Assembly (NCBI GenBank): GCA_036365455.1
Contig: JAWQUS010000030.1
Span: 18,682,001 to 18,746,000, forward strand
Direction of reading: 5' to 3'
Length of the DNA stretch: 64,000 nt
From: Macrosoma leucophasiata
Lineage: Eukaryota > Arthropoda > Insecta > Lepidoptera > Hedylidae
A program made the position numbers and the translations under genes. Every line of letters starts with the position of its first letter. Positions within the stretch are counted from its first letter, which is position 1. The notes beneath the pieces were generated by a model. It was not told the DNA's origin and did not search any database. It worked only from the letters and a program-made list of their open reading frames with translations. Of the stretch, positions 10,371 through 20,783 are shown piece after piece.

Positions 10371-10659
10371 ACTGGTGGTAGAGCTCCAGTGACGGAGCTC
10401 GCGGGCGTAGTCACCACCGCATTACCTAATTTACTTGCCGCTAAATGGTAGTGTTCAGCACTATCGTGTTCCGGTCAGGTGGTAATGTACGGCCCTGTAA
10501 TTTCCGGCACAGAGGCATAACACCTTAGGCCTCAGGGGTGGTAACGCATCTGCATTTTGGCCTTGGTCTTCATGTGGGTGTCTATAGGCTGCAGTCATCA
10601 CTTAACATCAATGTGAACTGCATGCTTGTTTGCCACTTCCATTACATAAAAAAAAAAAG
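10371..10659 (+). mobile_element. REP-F, full length
   Basis: Complete from ACTGGTGGTAGAGCTCCAGT to a poly-A tail. The first ~40 bases fold as GAGCTCC...GGAGCTC. Confidence 0.92.
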
Positions 10660-10881
10660 ACCAGTTCACAAAAATGCCATGGGGAAAAGTTTACTCCGGA
10701 TTTGAAAATATTTCGTGATATTTTTCCCATTTCTTTCTTTCCGTAAAAACCTAATTTTGAATATAATGAACAATTCAAAACGGAAAGAGGCGAGAACTCC
10801 TCGCTGTTTTCAAGTTGCGCTTCCCAAAAAAAGTATTACATTTTAAAAATATACAAAATATGCTTTTTGTATTTTATAATA

Positions 10882-11060
10882 CTAGCGGCTAGCCCCGACT
10901 TTGCGCGGGTGTAATTAATGTTATTTATTATATCCTTTGTCACTCAGTGAAGACGCCGCTTCCTAATGGTGAAACAATTTTTGAAATCGTTACTGTAGTC
11001 TTTGTGTGAAACTGTTTCAAACATACATACAAAACAAAAACAAAATAGATGGTTGTATTT
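10882..11060 (-). mobile_element. Helitron-like 3' end
   Basis: Plus strand starts A|CTAGCGGCTAGCCCCGACTT; on the minus strand this is a GC-rich stem followed by CTAG and T, like the HEL-D end. The other end is not defined. Confidence 0.45.
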
Positions 11061-11109
11061 GTACTATTTATTTGTCACAATAACACATGCGAGTGAACTT
11101 TAGAATTTA

Positions 11110-11285
11110 CAGAAAAAAAGGAAGAGAAAAATTTGACTTCGGGCAGGAATTGAACCTCCGACCTCAGGATAACCAGTCCAGCCGCTTTTACCACTGAGCT
11201 ACCGAAGTCCCTTCGGTACGGAGTATTTCCTGCCTGAAAAGATTCCTGCCCGAAGTCAAATTTTTCTTTTCGTGTTTTTTTTATT
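11110..11285 (-). mobile_element. tSINE-G with inverted second tail
   Basis: On the minus strand: GGTAGCTCAGTGGTAAAAGC (A box), GGAGGTTCAATTCCTGCCC (B box) and the GAAGTCAAATTTTTC tail. A second tail copy in the opposite orientation follows the head, giving 25 bp perfect arms at 11126-11150 and 11242-11266. Confidence 0.85.
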
Positions 11286-11420
11286 TTTAGATGTATTTTA
11301 TGTTTGAAAACCATGTTGTGACATTGAAACACGGAGTAGTATGGATGACAACTACATTATTCCAAAAAGTATCTACTACAATAATCATTTCTACAAAAAT
11401 CTACATTTAACTCTGGTACA

Positions 11421-11735
11421 CTGCCTCGGTAGCCTAGTGGTAGCAGGCCACTACTACTACGCTGAGGTCCTGGGTTCGATTCCCAGGTAGGGGGTTATCA
11501 GAGATAATGGTAAAAAAGCCTTTATCTCTGGTTCTATTGGGATTTTTCCATTTTCTGGAAATTTCCCAGTACCTCAAAGTTTGGTAATGTGCCCGGAGAT
11601 GTCAACAGGCTCGCCACCTGTTACATGGGCCAAAACGTAACCGGCGAATCGTGGGTGTTTGCATGTATGCTTGAATGCATGCATTTACCTCTGCCTACCC
11701 CTTCGGGGATTATAGGCGTGAAGTTACGTAACTCT
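11421..11735 (+). mobile_element. tSINE-I, full length
   Basis: tRNA-like head with A box TAGCCTAGTGGTAGCAGG and B box GGTTCGATTCCCAGG, a body (GGTAATGTGCCCGGAGATGT, ACATGGGCCAAAACGTAACC) and the 3' end TTATAGGCGTGAAGTTACGT. Aligns with five other copies. Confidence 0.9.
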
Positions 11736-11739
11736 GGTA

Positions 11740-12284
11740 GCTTCTATCTATCTATCATACGAACATTTACTTATTGTTGCTTTTCCAGCATGATTTAATG
11801 CTGCTGCTTACAAATTTGTTGAGGCGCAAGTAACTCGGGATGAGCAGGTAGTCTACAATTTAATCTACGGCCCATCAATAGTTTTGCAGGAGAGTCTATG
11901 TCCAGTTTAGGACTATAATTACTGTATTGAAAGACGCAATGCAACTCACCAAAAAGTTCTGGAAGACCACCTTTTCAGTTATATGATTCAATAAAGTTCA
12001 TTAATTAAACTCCGTTTTTACACAGACACTTCAGAGTCATTGGTTTTAGGCTTTTACTTAATAAAATGAAAATTCACAAAAAATGCATCTCGAATTGGCG
12101 GCAATTTTCAGATAAGTAAGTGTTTTCTCTCGACGCCGCTAGCCGCGTGGCGCTAGTGTCGCCTCGACGTATGAAGGTGCAACGAACTCCTTGGTTTAGG
12201 CACGACACGGAGCTCGATGGCACGTGAATTTGAATTCGCGCCGCGGTGGTGGTTGGTGATAGGATTGGCATTGCTTATGAAAAC
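11740..12284. other. Unassigned sequence upstream of synthetase exon
   Basis: Possibly intronic for the gene at 12602. A pyrimidine tract plus CAG at ~11776-11791 looks like a splice acceptor, but the sequence after it has stops and no similarity I recognise. Confidence 0.4.
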
Positions 12285-12475
12285 CCAACCATCTAAATTG
12301 TCACGTGGCGTATTTCTATAACTAAGCAAATTTAAGTGAAAATCTGAACCGCTGTTTATAGATTTAATAAGAATATTTTTAACTGTAAATTGTAATTGTT
12401 TGTACTGCGCGTTCACTTTTTCCATTTGACTGTGCATCATTCGGGAATGACGTGGTGTGTTCAAAACCCAACTCT
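12285..12475 (-). pseudogene. LTR-retrotransposon integrase scrap
   Basis: The minus-strand frame begins with residues resembling the end of a Ty3/gypsy-type integrase core: a hydrophobic VKNIL helix and the family hallmark LLSYRNTP about 45 residues in. Only ~60 residues are recognisable, the frame then drifts, and no RT, protease or LTR is visible nearby. It is a dead fragment; the orientation is opposite to the synthetase exon. Confidence 0.6.
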
Positions 12476-12601
12476 AAAGCAAATTTCCTAAAATCACGGC
12501 TGCAAAGCTGAAAAAAATGGGGTTGACATGTCGTGGGACAAAACCCCTTTAAATAGATAGAATAAAAAAAAATAGATGTACATTACAACATGATTGCATC
12601 A

Positions 12602-12745
12602 GAATGGGTTCAATCTGTTGTTAATATGATCGGTGGTAAAGCTGGCGGCAAAGCAGAATCGGTTCAAGCATCTGGAAATAATCTACAATGTTTGAAAGAA
12701 GCTATCATAGAGGCACGCGAACTTGCCACGTCTAAAGTAGCTTAA
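12602..12745 (+). CDS. AlaRS: Alanyl-tRNA synthetase, C-terminal exon
   Basis: Forty-seven codons and a TAA stop encode the end of the C-Ala domain of alanyl-tRNA synthetase, the cytosolic enzyme that charges tRNA-Ala. The diagnostic parts are EWVQ at the start, the glycine-rich GGKAGGKAESVQASG in the middle and CLKEAI near the end; they match the last ~50 residues of animal AlaRS in order and spacing. Upstream, a stop lies in frame in the A-rich tract near 12560. The most likely boundary is CAG at 12600-12602, giving a split Glu codon, though the pyrimidine tract is poor and three more codons (IAS) also fit the family. The rest of this ~960-residue enzyme is not seen; its exons may lie outside the window or be short ones I missed. 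A recent gene fragment is the alternative, but the open frame and poly-A signal favour a real last exon. Confidence 0.78.
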   Translation, partial: EWVQSVVNMIGGKAGGKAESVQASGNNLQCLKEAIIEARELATSKVA

Positions 12746-12750
12746 ATATT

Positions 12751-12756
12751 AATAAA
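12751..12756 (+). promoter_or_regulatory. Polyadenylation signal of the synthetase exon
   Basis: AATAAA six bases after the stop codon, followed by TGTTTAATTG. The very short 3' UTR is plausible for an insect housekeeping gene. Confidence 0.6.
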
Positions 12757-12759
12757 TGT

Positions 12760-13350
12760 TTAATTGCTTTACGAATTTATCATATACACGTACACGTAAT
12801 TACACATATTAAAATTATTCGCAAAATATACAATGACCTCGAACTTCTTCGTTTGTTATTATTATGCTACGATTGTTATTGTTAAAAGGGGAAATGAGAC
12901 GTTCTACTGATATGCTTACCTACATTAGAATATATATTATTTGAATGATATCATCGACCAAAACGATATTCTTGATTATATTTCTTTTTTGTTTGGAAAT
13001 TATATCATTTGTTATTCGATTTATTATCACAGTCTAAAGACCTTAAGAATACATAGTACTATATTAAAAAAAAAATAATCTCCATAATTAAAAAAAAAGT
13101 TAAAATATAATTAAAAGCTTAATAATATTTACATATAAAGTTATACCTAAACTAAACACAACATGCGTCTAAAAATTCCGCACTGCCTTCCTGTGCTATG
13201 GTACCCAGAACGCTGGCAGCATTGCCTCGTTGGATGGCAATCCTGCCAGCGATTTAATTTATTTTGTTTGTTTGAGACGATTCATAAGAGGTGCTTGTCA
13301 CCTTAAATGAATATAAATTTCTGATTCTGTTTTAATTTGCTGTAAATTAA
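12760..13350. other. Unassigned AT-rich sequence
   Basis: No gene. A GC-richer patch at 13175-13260 contains GCTGGCAG...CTGCCAGC inverted segments; it may be a repeat fragment, but has no second copy here. Confidence 0.4.
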
Positions 13351-13354
13351 ATTT

Positions 13355-13640
13355 ACTGGAGGTAGAACTCCAGTGATGGAGCTCGTAAGTGTAGGCACCA
13401 CCGCATTACTTAATCTATCTGCCGCCAAATGGTAGTGTTCAGCACTATCGTGTTCCGGTTAGATGGTAATGTATGGCCCCATTATAACTGTCACAGAAGC
13501 AAAAGATCTTAGGCCTCAGGGGTGGCAACGCATCTGCACTTTGACCTCTGGTTATTATGTAGATGTCTATAGGCTGCGGTCGTCGCTTAGCATCCATGTG
13601 AACTGTGTGATTGTTTGCTAGCACCATCATATTAAAAAAT
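13355..13640 (+). mobile_element. REP-F, old diverged copy
   Basis: Full length from ACTGGAGGTAGAACTCCAGT to GTTTGCTAGCACCATCAT, with many substitutions relative to the others, so an old insertion or a subfamily. Confidence 0.85.
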
Positions 13641-13957
13641 CCCGCGCAAAAAAGTAATCTTCAACAATTTATTGTTCTTTTTTTTTTTTGTTTACTAAGA
13701 ATTACATTTTATCTTTCCTATTTCACTTTTCTCTTCACCTAAATAACCGACGCATATTTTTTCACGAAGAGACCAGAAAAAGGTTCTAAAAAGATCATTA
13801 TCAACTTTAATCACGTTATCCATCAGGGACCCCTATTCTCTGCCTAATCTAGAATTACTACCAGGACATTAATAAATTTAATGCCTAGGGTACTGCTGTA
13901 CTAATACGGATAATCGTTTCGGGTTTAGCTATCTGTATTGGTATGTATATAAGATGT
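13641..13957. other. Unassigned
   Basis: Poly-T at 13679-13690; nothing else recognised. Confidence 0.4.
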
Positions 13958-13965
13958 GTATAAAC

Positions 13966-14205
13966 CAGCGTTTCCCATTTGCCGGGTCGCGACCCGGTAC
14001 CGGGCCACCAAAACAAAATACCGGGTCGCAACATCCCCGCCTTGTTTTAGAAAATATTGGCTGCTATCGATTGACGCATTGTAAATATTAATAAATGTGT
14101 ATTTTTCCCTATGGAACCAGCTTCGGTTTAAAAATATTATGCGGGTCACGAAGGGGCAGTGTGATAATTACCGGGCCATGACAGAACAATGTTGGGGAAA
14201 CACTT
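13966..14205 (+). mobile_element. hAT-type MITE with 8 bp duplication
   Basis: GTATAAAC occurs at 13958-13965 and again at 14206-14213. The ends are CAGCGTTTCCC and GGGGAAACACTT, near-inverted and typical of hAT. Inside are GGGTCGCGACCC-like segments common in hAT-derived MITEs. 240 bp, no transposase. Confidence 0.85.
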
Positions 14206-14285
14206 GTATAAACCTAACGTGCACAAAATGTGCGTAAGATTTATATTATTATGAAAACATTAGCATGAATATTCTTCTTGTGGTA

Positions 14286-14605
14286 CGTAGTGGTGGTAAT
14301 GTACGGCTCTGTAATTTCCGGCACAGAGGCATAACACGTTAGGCCTCAGGAGTGGTAACACATCTGCATTTTGACCTTTGGCCTTTGTCTGGGTGCCTAT
14401 AGGCTTAAGGAATGAAAGCAAAAACGGAAAGAAAAATTTGTCTTCGTTCAGGCATCGAACCTGCGACCTCAGGATAACCAGTTCAGCCGCTTTACCACTA
14501 AGCTACCAAAGTCCCACGAAGTGCCTATAGGCTGTAGTCATCACTTAACATCAACTGCATGCTTGGTTGCCACTTTCATGACATAAAAAATATATATATA
14601 TATAT
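14286..14605 (+). mobile_element. REP-F interrupted by a SINE
   Basis: The middle and 3' parts of REP-F (14289-14405 and 14534-14586), 5' truncated, with the tail turning into a (TA)n run at 14591-14605. The gap is the tSINE-G insertion. Confidence 0.88.
14406..14520 (-). mobile_element. Complete tSINE-G with 13 bp duplication
   Basis: GTGCCTATAGGCT is duplicated at 14393-14405 and 14521-14533. On the minus strand: TGGTAGCTTAGTGGTAAAGC (A box), AGGTTCGATGCCTG (B box), then an A/T-rich tail. At 115 bp it is hardly longer than a tRNA, so this is a minimal SINE. Confidence 0.92.
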
Positions 14606-14629
14606 TTTTGGCAAATGCACCTAATAGTA

Positions 14630-14949
14630 CGTACGTACGTAACTTCACGCTTGTAATCCCCGAAGGGGTAGACAGAGGTAAATGCATGCATTCAATAATA
14701 CATGCAAACACCCACGACTCGCCGGTTACGTTTTGGCCCATGTAACAGGTGGCGAACCTGTTGCCAACTCCGGGCACATTACCAAACTCTGTGGTACTGG
14801 GAAACTTCCAGAAAATGGAAAAATCCCAATAGAAGCAGTGATAAAGGATTTTAAACCGTTATCTCTGATAGTCACCGACCCGGGAATCGAACCCAGGACC
14901 TCCAGCGTAATAGTAGTGGCCTGCTACCACTACGCTACTGAGGCAGTTT
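14630..14949 (-). mobile_element. tSINE-I with 11 bp duplication
   Basis: ACCTAATAGTA flanks it at 14619-14629 and 14950-14960. The head (minus strand CTGCCTCAGTAGCGTAGTGG) and the full body are present; (GTAC)n lies at the tail end. Confidence 0.92.
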
Positions 14950-14960
14950 ACCTAATAGTA

Positions 14961-15256
14961 ATCATATAATTGTTGACGCGTTGTTTTCTTTTTTTTATTT
15001 TTTTTATAAATTTGGCATACGTAGTCTTGATCAATTAGTTTATAAAAAGTTATGTTTCATTCATTCATGTTCTATATATTTAATACCAATATAATACAAA
15101 CAGCTAAAACATATCAATCTTCGTGTAAAAGAAAACTTAATGAATTTGTATCAAAACAATTGCTCCCGCAAACGACACAGCGGGCCATTTTTCATTGTAG
15201 GTAGCATTGTTAAGATGGCACGGGGGAAACTAGTAATTCTCTGACGTGTGGTGCAA
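14961..15256. other. Unassigned
   Basis: AT-rich; no gene or known repeat seen. Confidence 0.4.
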
Positions 15257-15264
15257 GTAAGGAA

Positions 15265-15557
15265 CATAGAGCAACACCGGAGGGGAGTAGCCATATGCAG
15301 GCTTTCCCCTCTGTCATACTACAAGGCCAAATGGGCCTATACCTGTCGGCTAGACGTTTAAATGTGTGCGTGAAATTGTTACTGTATTTTGTTAAAGTCA
15401 AGATGTGAGTTTCGTAGAAATAGACGATTTTTGTAGTGTGCGTGTGTGTCGCACGCATTTCCCCCCGCAAAAAATGACAGACTGTTTTGCATCGGTAATA
15501 AACGCTATGGCTACTCCCCTCCAGTCCGCCGCGGCTGGTGGCCCGTGTTGCTCTATG
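15265..15557 (+). mobile_element. MITE-V, hAT-type with 8 bp duplication
   Basis: GTAAGGAA at 15257-15264 is repeated exactly at 15558-15565. Ends CATAGAGCAACAC / GTGTTGCTCTATG are a 13 bp perfect inverted repeat, and GGAGGGGAGTAGCCATA recurs inverted just inside. 293 bp, no transposase frame. Confidence 0.92.
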
Positions 15558-15565
15558 GTAAGGAA

Positions 15566-16599
15566 AGATAGAGGTAAAGGTTCGTAAATCCGAAATACAT
15601 TTCTAATGATAGTAAGTATACTTATAGTAGTGCCAACCAGCACTTGAAGTGTCTATAATATTTTTATTTTTCGCAATAACATATGCAAGTGCATTTACAA
15701 ATTAAAGAAATAAAAACGTTGCTTGAAGTCTTTTTTTTTTCTTTAATTTTTGAACTATTTTTTTTCATGATTTTTGGATTTCCAAAAAGATAAAATTAGG
15801 AACAATACATTAATTTTTTTGTGTACTTACTCTATTACTTACCTACTATCTTGATCGAGTCTATATCGTCGATGCAAATAATTAATAGTTAGAAAATTCT
15901 AAAATTCTGAATCATCAAATAAATTTTTTACAAAATTAAATTTGTTTTATTTTATATCTGAAATAAAACAAAACGAATTTTTCTCACAAAAAAGATAAAT
16001 ATTCAGGATATAATATTAGCACTATGATGTCGTTAGTCAGCTAAATACACATTCTTTACCACAAAAGAAAATAAACAAAATAATATCTCTCATGACTTGC
16101 TCCATAGGAATATGCCACAAAAAAACGTATTCATTTTAATTTGTCCTCCGGAGAATTTGCGTCCTTTTTGAGTCTTTAAGGCTTGATTTATTGCTTTCAC
16201 CATTGCTAGATGACCCTTGAGGACTTCAATAGGCAATGTTGAAACTATTTTGCTGAAACTTAGAAATTTGTTTAGTTTTTAAGGTGTAAGTCAATTTTAG
16301 CAGGAGCAGGCCTTACATGCTTTGTAGCCGGCTACCAGAGAATATGTAATAATACTACGTATAGAATGGACATTTTGACGTCCCGCCCGATTTGCCGGCA
16401 TCACTCAACCCCTTCCCCTCTTATGGGCGACGGTTGGTATTTTATACACAGGCGCGCGTGTAAATACACGTCACTGATTGATGTCTGTGTAATAGAAACC
16501 AAATTAAGCGTTTATATGGAATTTTGGCAAAGTGTCCGCGGTGTGCTGCTACTGCTAAATTTTTGTTTCTTTATATTCCGCTTAGAACTCTTTTATAGT
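15566..16599. other. Largely unassigned AT-rich sequence
   Basis: A 92-codon frame at 16366-16644 (+) runs into the LINE 3' repeat below and shows no domain. Otherwise nothing recognised in this kilobase. Confidence 0.4.
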
Positions 16600-16835
16600 C
16601 TTTTCTCAGTAATGACAAAGAATGTCCCATATTCTTTTGTTTAGTCTTACCTTGCCGTTTGTAAAAGAGAGTATGGAACATTCTGTTGATACCTATTTTT
16701 ATTATTAAGTATTTTTGGACCATTATCAATTTTATTGTTGTTATTCGCCTTAATTTTACATTTGTAAATTGACCTATCACAAGTAAATTTTATTATTTCC
16801 AAATGATAAAATAAATTTTTGAGTCTGAGTTTGAA
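16600..16835 (+). repeat. LINE 3'-end repeat
   Basis: Contiguous here; the same sequence appears on the minus strand at 43412-43262 and 42400-42312, where an insertion splits it. It ends TTTTTGAGTCTGAGTTTGAA, a TTGAG-type simple tail. Confidence 0.7.
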
Positions 16836-17041
16836 TTAGCGTGACAGACAGTTCACGACCCAATTTAACGGCAGTGTTACATTACGCTAAATTACAATAT
16901 ATTATATGAATCGCAATTAGATCTCCCGTTCCATTGAAGGGTCGATAAACCATCCATTATATTACGGACCAAACCGTAGTCAAGTTTTTTAGGTGTAGCA
17001 TGAATATAACGTGCCTGCCTAGAAATAACTTTGATATAATA

Positions 17042-17253
17042 ATGGCAACTCTTGATACGTCCCACTGCCGGGCACGAGTCTCTCCCCTTTTGGGGAGGCC
17101 TGGAGCTTACTCCACCACGGTGCTCAAATGCGGGTCGGTGGAGATACGGGTTAGTGGCCAACCCGCTGTCAGATGATCCAAACCGCCCATAAGGCCTGCT
17201 ATCTATCGACAGCAACCGGGACCGACGGCTTAACGTGCCCTCCGAAGCACGGA
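17042..17253 (-). mobile_element. 5'-truncated 5S-SINE with 15 bp duplication
   Basis: AACTTTGATATAATA occurs exactly at 17027-17041 and 17254-17268. The copy runs from the LINE-like 3' end to TTTCCGTGCTTCGGAGGG and stops, so the 5S-like head is absent. Truncation with an intact duplication shows LINE-style target-primed insertion. Confidence 0.93.
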
Positions 17254-17292
17254 AACTTTGATATAATAGGTGAAAATCGATTTCCTAACGGT

Positions 17293-17610
17293 AACGTAAC
17301 TTCACACCTGTAATCCCCGAAGGGGTAGGCAGAGGTAAATGCATGCATTCAATCATACATGCAAACACCCACGACTCGCCGGTTACGTTTTGGCCCATGT
17401 AACAGGTGGCGAACCTGTTGCCATCTCCGGGCACATTACCAAACTCCGGGGTACTGGGAAACTTCCAGAAAATGGAAAAATCCCAATAGAAGCAGAGATA
17501 AAGGATTTTAAACCGTTATCTCTGATAGTCCCCGACCCGGGAATCGAACCCAGGACCTCCAGCGTAATAGTAGTGGCCTGCTACCACTACGCTACTGAGG
17601 CAGTTTTGTT
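17293..17610 (-). mobile_element. tSINE-I with 13 bp duplication
   Basis: ATTTCCTAACGGT at 17280-17292 and 17611-17623. Full length. It lies only 11 bases beyond the 5S-SINE duplication. Confidence 0.93.
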
Positions 17611-17623
17611 ATTTCCTAACGGT

Positions 17624-18280
17624 GATAGTATAATTACAGTGACAAACACAAACAAATGACAGTGTGACATTACGTTAAATTACATTATTAGAATCGCAAT
17701 TTGGTCTTCCGTTCCATTGATGGGTCGATCATCCTTCAGCCCTTATCTTACAGAGCAGCCCTTTATGGTCGTCCCACGCATAAATTCTCAGATGATGGAT
17801 TAGACATGACTTTGGGGTTCCGTTGTTCAAGAATTGAAACTTGGAGATTGTGATATACGCAGTTGGTTTTTATTCGTAATGCATTTTTTGGTTAAATAAA
17901 TGCAACAACACAAAGTAATTTCAATAGTATAAAAAGTTAAGCTCGATTTTTTAATGTAATCACTGCTAATTGTTTCCTTAAAAAAAATTAAAAGGTTCAA
18001 TAAAAAATGTGTCTTAATATATTATGCGAGTATAATTTGTATGCACTACTTACCTACTATTCTAGGTGTTAGGACCGAATCTGGTTCGGAACCGAGTTGG
18101 GATATTTTTGACATATTAATTTATATTTTGCGAAATAACACCATGCTCGATGTTTTTTTTTTTAAATTATTGGTTAAAGATACAGTTAGTATCTTTTTCG
18201 AATTTTCAAAATGTGCCCAGAAAATGTAGCTTTATTGAATAAAGTTCAAAAAACTGATAACAACAACTACTACTACTGTT
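17624..18280. other. Unassigned
   Basis: AT-rich, no coding signal. TTTCCGTTCCATTGATGGGTCG at ~17707 echoes 16926-16948, so a duplicated host segment or repeat may flank the SINE pair. Confidence 0.4.
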
Positions 18281-18565
18281 ACTGGTGGTAGAGCTCCAGT
18301 GACGGAGCTCGCGGGCCCCACCGCATTTATACCTAATATACTTTCCGCTAAATGGTAGTGTTTAGCACTGTCGTGTTCCGGTCAGGTGGTAATGTACGGC
18401 TCTGTAATTTCCGGCACAGAGGCGTAATACCTTAGGCCTCAGGAGTGGTAATGCATCTGCATTTTGACCTCGGTCTTTGTGTGGGTATCTATAGGCTGCA
18501 GTCATCACTTAACATCAATGTGATCTGCATGCTTGTTTGCCACTTCCGTTACAAAAAAAAAAAAT
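18281..18565 (+). mobile_element. REP-F, full length
   Basis: Starts ACTGGTGGTAGAGCTCCAGT, ends in A-rich tail at 18553-18564; small deletion in the GCGTAGGCACC region. Confidence 0.9.
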
Positions 18566-18779
18566 ATGTTATAATCGCACATTTGGAATTTCATAAAGAT
18601 AATTATTTTAACATTTTTATTTTTAACTGTAATCCAAAAACATCTGAACGCAGAACATGTCATAGTTAGTGTCGTTAGGTTAACTGGTTCATGTTTTCTT
18701 TTCAATAAGTTTTATAATAGATTCTTTTAATTTCAGGTAAAAAATAAACGTCTGATTGTGAGTCATTGGTGTATGCATG

Positions 18780-19380
18780 CATGTAAGTATTCACTTCAAC
18801 CTCAGTCTTGTGCTGCCAGCCCTGAAGGGCTCTTTTAACGCCCTTTTTTGTAGAATCAGCACCAACAGAAGAACTCAGAAGGAAGTTCGTTCCACATTTT
18901 AGACTTTGTGGACAGAAACGACCACGAAAACCACCAAGTTGAGCAATGCCAGGTGTCCAGTCGGTGAGGGTGGAATTTCTCTCTTTGGGGGGTACCCCCA
19001 GAAATTTCAAATAATACTACCGTGTAATGTTGATAATGACATGGTGATCGAAGCGTTCAACAGAGCACTCACCATTGTAGAGACTCCCAATGTCTCTGCG
19101 TAGGTTCAGATGTCCGACGCTGTTGGACCTAGTAGTGAGACCTTAATCCTATCTACGAAGGGTATTTGACAAGGTGACCAAGCTGGTATTTGAGGGCTCT
19201 TGCCCACAAATGTGAGCAGTATTCCGGGTGAGGTCCACTTAGATCGTATAAAGCTGTAGTAGCCCCAAACCGAAATAAATACTGCCTAGCTTTATTAAGA
19301 TCCCTACCTTTTTGGATGCCAAATTGGTCTTGCACTCAATGTGACTTCCAAATTGCACTTCTTTCGGTATGTCAACGCCC
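18780..19380 (-). pseudogene. Jockey-type LINE, RT C-terminal remnant
   Basis: Read on the minus strand with several frame changes, it gives the region after the RT palm: GSHIECKTNLASKK, then LQLY and YCSHLWA, further on LRRDIGSL and ECS, and finally a KSKMWNELPS-like box and ALQG. These follow the order of the Jockey C-terminus (thumb to FLKGR end). Stops and frameshifts throughout; catalytic domain absent. Confidence 0.7.
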
Positions 19381-19389
19381 AGGATACCA

Positions 19390-19865
19390 ATACTCTTACC
19401 AGCGGGCTAGCGGAGTAACTTAGAACTGTAATGTAGCATTGAATGGGGTTTTAACGGTGAACGCGCAGACATGTCGTCTTCTATATTTATATTTATTTCT
19501 ATCTACTGTATTTTAAAAATTTAACAAAAAAGCAAAATGTAATCGAACCTTTTGCCTTTCTCCAACTCGGACTGTGCTGCTTTTTTATTAGTTACGCCTG
19601 AGACAAGGTTATGTAGAAAAGGGATTAGGGAAGCCTCGGGTTTTATCATTAGGGTTTAAAAATGCTGTTCATTCTGTTCACACTCATCATCATTAACCGA
19701 GACTTATCTTTCATCACGTTCATTCTTTATCAGTCTCTCTAGTCAGTCATTAATCTGTATGATAATTATAACGTTTACATCACAATTGAATGAGAATTTC
19801 AAGACAGTAATTGTCTGTTTTATCCGACTTCACTAGACGGAGAGACATATTTTTCGAAAGCATGT
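19390..19865. other. Unassigned
   Basis: No gene or recognised repeat. Confidence 0.4.
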
Positions 19866-20145
19866 CAGTGTGGAGTTCCAGTGTAATCTATCTGCCGTAG
19901 GCACCACCGCATTACCTAATTAACTTGCCGTTAAATGGCAGCGTTCAGCACTATCGTGTTCCGGTCAGGTGGTAATGTACGACCCTGTAATTTCCGGCAC
20001 AGGGGCAAAACATCTTGGGCCTCAGGTGTGGTAACGCATCTGAATTTTGACCTCTGGTCATTGTGTGTCTATAGGCTGCAGTCATCACTTAACATCAATG
20101 TGAACTGCATGCTTATTTGCGACTTTTTTAACATAAAAAAAAAGA
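19866..20145 (+). mobile_element. REP-F, 5' end damaged
   Basis: The first 40 bases are rearranged (GGAGTTCCAGTGTAATC), the rest follows the family to a poly-A at 20135. Confidence 0.85.
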
Positions 20146-20149
20146 AAAT

Positions 20150-20470
20150 CCAATTGTTTTCAGAAACCATTTGCTAACTAATACAATAGGTAGCGAGATT
20201 AAGATTGTTAGCCGCTTGTAGGGCCATTGAAGACGGGCGAGGTCTTCTAAATATAGTCGCAGTATTTTAGTACGAACTTAAAAACGAAGACTTTTTATTC
20301 ATAAAATAGCTTTCCATTTTGAATCTCAAGCCTAACAAATGAATATTATTATACTTTACTTCTTTGTGGGGGTCGAATTCCAGTGCAGGGACTCCAGGGG
20401 TGCGATCGCCCAACGACATTGCTATAGTCGTTGTCATTGCTGTCAGATATTAATGTCGATTTTTGCTTAA
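20150..20470. other. Unassigned
   Basis: No gene or recognised repeat. Confidence 0.4.
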
Positions 20471-20475
20471 TATAT

Positions 20476-20546
20476 TATAGGCTGCAGTCGTCACTTAACA
20501 TCCATGTGAATTGCATGCTAATTTGCCATCTTTGTTTCATAAAAAA
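20476..20546 (+). repeat. REP-F 3' fragment
   Basis: ATAGGCTGCAGTCGTCACTT through TTTCATAAAAAA; only the last ~70 bp. Confidence 0.8.
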
Positions 20547-20783
20547 GCCAAAATAAAATTATTCATAAGTTCAAAAAAGTTTTGCCGTCGCTGTCACCCC
20601 GAAACCGCCGCCCGGGCCCACGTGACGATATTTTGAGCAAGGTGCGTGGCATACCTACGCTTAGAGTAAATGCCAAATCAGAAACAAATACTTAATAGGT
20701 ACATTTTGTGTAGGAAAACTCTAATTTTTAAAAGTCGTAGGCTGCCTGTAATTGTTAACGCGCTAATTTAAATTAACCCTTAA

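Noticed and set aside
12153..12464. Functional integrase gene
   Set aside because: Only ~60 recognisable residues with no partner domains; a dead fragment.
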